A stretch of DNA of 6,619 nt from an uncultured Gaiellaceae bacterium (lineage in GTDB: Bacteria; Actinomycetota; Thermoleophilia; Gaiellales; Gaiellaceae). This document shows, piece by piece, positions 5,604 through 6,619 of the stretch. Location of the stretch: contig CATPAS010000024.1 in the NCBI GenBank assembly GCA_955652075.1, positions 1 to 6,619 of the forward strand, in the 5' to 3' direction. Each line of letters opens with the position of its first letter. Position 1 is the stretch's first letter. The notes below the pieces were generated by a model that was not told the origin of the DNA, made no database searches, and saw nothing but the letters and a program-made list of their open reading frames with translations. The translations under genes were made by a program, and so were the position numbers.

Positions 5604-6429
5604 CTCCGAAGAAGCGACGAGCGCGCTCGGCAACGGCTCGCGCGCTTTGGCGGGCGGCACCGAGCTCGTCCCGCTCATGCGCGACGGCCTCGTGCGCGCC
5701 GACACGCTCGTGTACATACGCGACGTCGTCCCGAGCGGAATCGACGGCACCCGAATCGGCGCGGGCACGACCCTGGCCGAGCTCGAGGTCGATCCGCAGA
5801 TCCCCCAGGCGCTGCGTGAAGCGTGCACGCAGGCGGCTTCGCCGCAGCTGCGCTCGATGGGAACGATCGGCGGCAATCTTCTCCAGGCCACGCGCTGCTG
5901 GTACTGGCGGCTGGGCTTCGACTGCTGGCTGCACGGCGGCGAGAAGTGTTTTGCGAGGGACGGCGCGCACCGCGAGCACGCGATGGTCGGCAACGAGCAG
6001 TGTGCGTCCGCCCACCCGTCCGACGTCGCCGCGGCGCTGCTCGCGCTCGGCGCCACCGTGCGGACCACGCGACGCGAATTTGCGCTCGCGGAGCTCTACC
6101 GGCTGCCGACCGACGACGACCGTAACGTCACGACGCTCGCGCCCGACGAGTTGATCCTCGAGCTCGACGTTCCGACGCCGGACGCCTCCATCTACCTCAA
6201 GGCGATGGACAGGCGGAAGTGGTCGTTCCCGATCGTCGGCGTTGCCGCCGCGCGCTTCGATAGCGAGACTCGAATCGCCCTCGCCGGCGTGGCGCCGATT
6301 CCGTGGACGCTCGACTCGCCGGCCGCTCTGGAGGATGCCACGCCTCTTCCCGGCACGGCCTACAAGGTCGATATCGCCCGTACTCTCGTCCGTCGCGCGC
6401 TCGAAGGAGTAGCTGCTCCGAGCCGGTAG
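5566..6429 (+). CDS. Molybdenum hydroxylase FAD-binding subunit (CoxM/XdhB-type) with four-cysteine insertion
   Basis: This subunit takes electrons from the [2Fe-2S] clusters and passes them through FAD to an acceptor. The product is 287 aa, normal for the family. FAD motifs are LAGGTELVPLMR (28-39) and MGTIGGNL (98-105); the C-terminal flavoprotein domain begins near YLKAMDRRKWSFP (210-222). Between them, C111, C120, C128 and C146 (spacing C-x8-C-x7-C-x17-C) lie in a loop after the TIGGN motif. A four-cysteine loop binding a [4Fe-4S] cluster is known in the FAD subunit of 4-hydroxybenzoyl-CoA reductase, so an extra cluster is likely here, by inference. The start is GTG 5566 or GTG 5581, overlapping the large-subunit gene by 38 or 23 bases. 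It is the last subunit gene of the operon in the window. Confidence 0.92.
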   Translation: MRRSAVELLRPSSSEEATSALGNGSRALAGGTELVPLMRDGLVRADTLVYIRDVVPSGIDGTRIGAGTTLAELEVDPQIPQALREACTQAASPQLRSMGTIGGNLLQATRCWYWRLGFDCWLHGGEKCFARDGAHREHAMVGNEQCASAHPSDVAAALLALGATVRTTRREFALAELYRLPTDDDRNVTTLAPDELILELDVPTPDASIYLKAMDRRKWSFPIVGVAAARFDSETRIALAGVAPIPWTLDSPAALEDATPLPGTAYKVDIARTLVRRALEGVAAPSR

Positions 6430-6443
6430 GATCCGGGCCTCGG

Positions 6444-6619
6444 ATGCGGCGCCGCCTCTTCGCTCTGCTCATGGTCGCAGTGGTCTCCGGCGTCGTCGCC
6501 GGAACCGTTGCGAGCGCCGAAGGACGGCTCGAGTTAGGCCCGCGCATCCCGGCGTTGCCCAAGGTGCTGGAGGTCGCGAACGTCTGTCCCGTGCCGTCGC
6601 AGTACCGGCCCGCGTTCGC
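6444..6619 (+). CDS. Exported protein, N-terminal part, cut by window edge (possibly a lytic transglycosylase)
   Basis: An open frame from ATG 6444 runs to the window end (58 full codons) without a stop. It begins with a clear Sec signal peptide: arginines at 2-4, a hydrophobic run LFALLMVAVVSGVVAG (5-20), and an AxA-type cleavage site at VASA before EG (about residue 25). After that come a proline-rich linker and VCPVPSQYRPAF (47-58). An RxF/YRPAF segment of this kind often precedes the SLT domain of actinobacterial lytic transglycosylases, but the domain itself is outside the window, so that function is a guess. The gene starts 14 bases after the FAD-subunit stop; AGGA at 6428-6431 is 12 bases upstream, a loose ribosome site. 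No terminator is seen in the gap, so it may be read through from the operon although probably unrelated in function. Confidence 0.6.
   Translation, partial: MRRRLFALLMVAVVSGVVAGTVASAEGRLELGPRIPALPKVLEVANVCPVPSQYRPAF

Noticed and set aside
6430..6443. Terminator or promoter between the FAD subunit and the exported protein
   Set aside because: The 14-base gap holds no hairpin with a T run and no -10-like sequence.

Overview
The window is GC-rich, densely packed bacterial DNA with no mobile elements, RNA genes or CRISPR. The GC bias, the GTG/TTG starts and the protein sequences (Acs, M24 peptidase, molybdenum hydroxylase subunits) suggest a high-GC Actinomycetota, perhaps the Thermoleophilia/Gaiellales side. 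That placement rests on recalled similarity, not a search.

Layout: two divergent gene groups meet at a 99-bp intergenic region (1668-1766). Leftward (minus strand) lie an M24 Xaa-Pro-type peptidase (531-1667) and then the N-terminal part of an acetyl-CoA synthetase, whose start overlaps the peptidase stop and which runs off the left edge. Rightward (plus strand) lies a tight four-gene operon: an amidohydrolase_2-type TIM-barrel hydrolase (1767-2921), then the [2Fe-2S] subunit (2914-3351), the molybdopterin subunit (3339-5603) and the FAD subunit (5566-6429) of a xanthine dehydrogenase/CO dehydrogenase-type molybdenum hydroxylase. Each gene overlaps the next, which suggests translational coupling. 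Fourteen bases further on, an exported protein begins and runs off the right edge.

How the genes work together: the three hydroxylase subunits should form one complex. The large subunit hydroxylates an unknown N-heterocycle or aldehyde at the Mo site, electrons pass through two [2Fe-2S] clusters to FAD, and four extra cysteines in the FAD subunit may hold a further [4Fe-4S] cluster. The large subunit lacks the CO dehydrogenase cysteine motif, so aerobic CO oxidation is unlikely. The leading amidohydrolase may hydrolyse a precursor or the hydroxylated product, as in catabolism of a ring compound; the substrate cannot be read from the sequence.

Points most worth a second look: the [2Fe-2S] gene has no ATG/GTG/TTG start that preserves its first cluster, so a CTG start behind a strong Shine-Dalgarno, an indel, or a recoding event is needed; the four-cysteine loop in the FAD subunit; a possible leaderless promoter with an overlapping inverted repeat between the divergent groups; and a helical C-terminal extension on the amidohydrolase.
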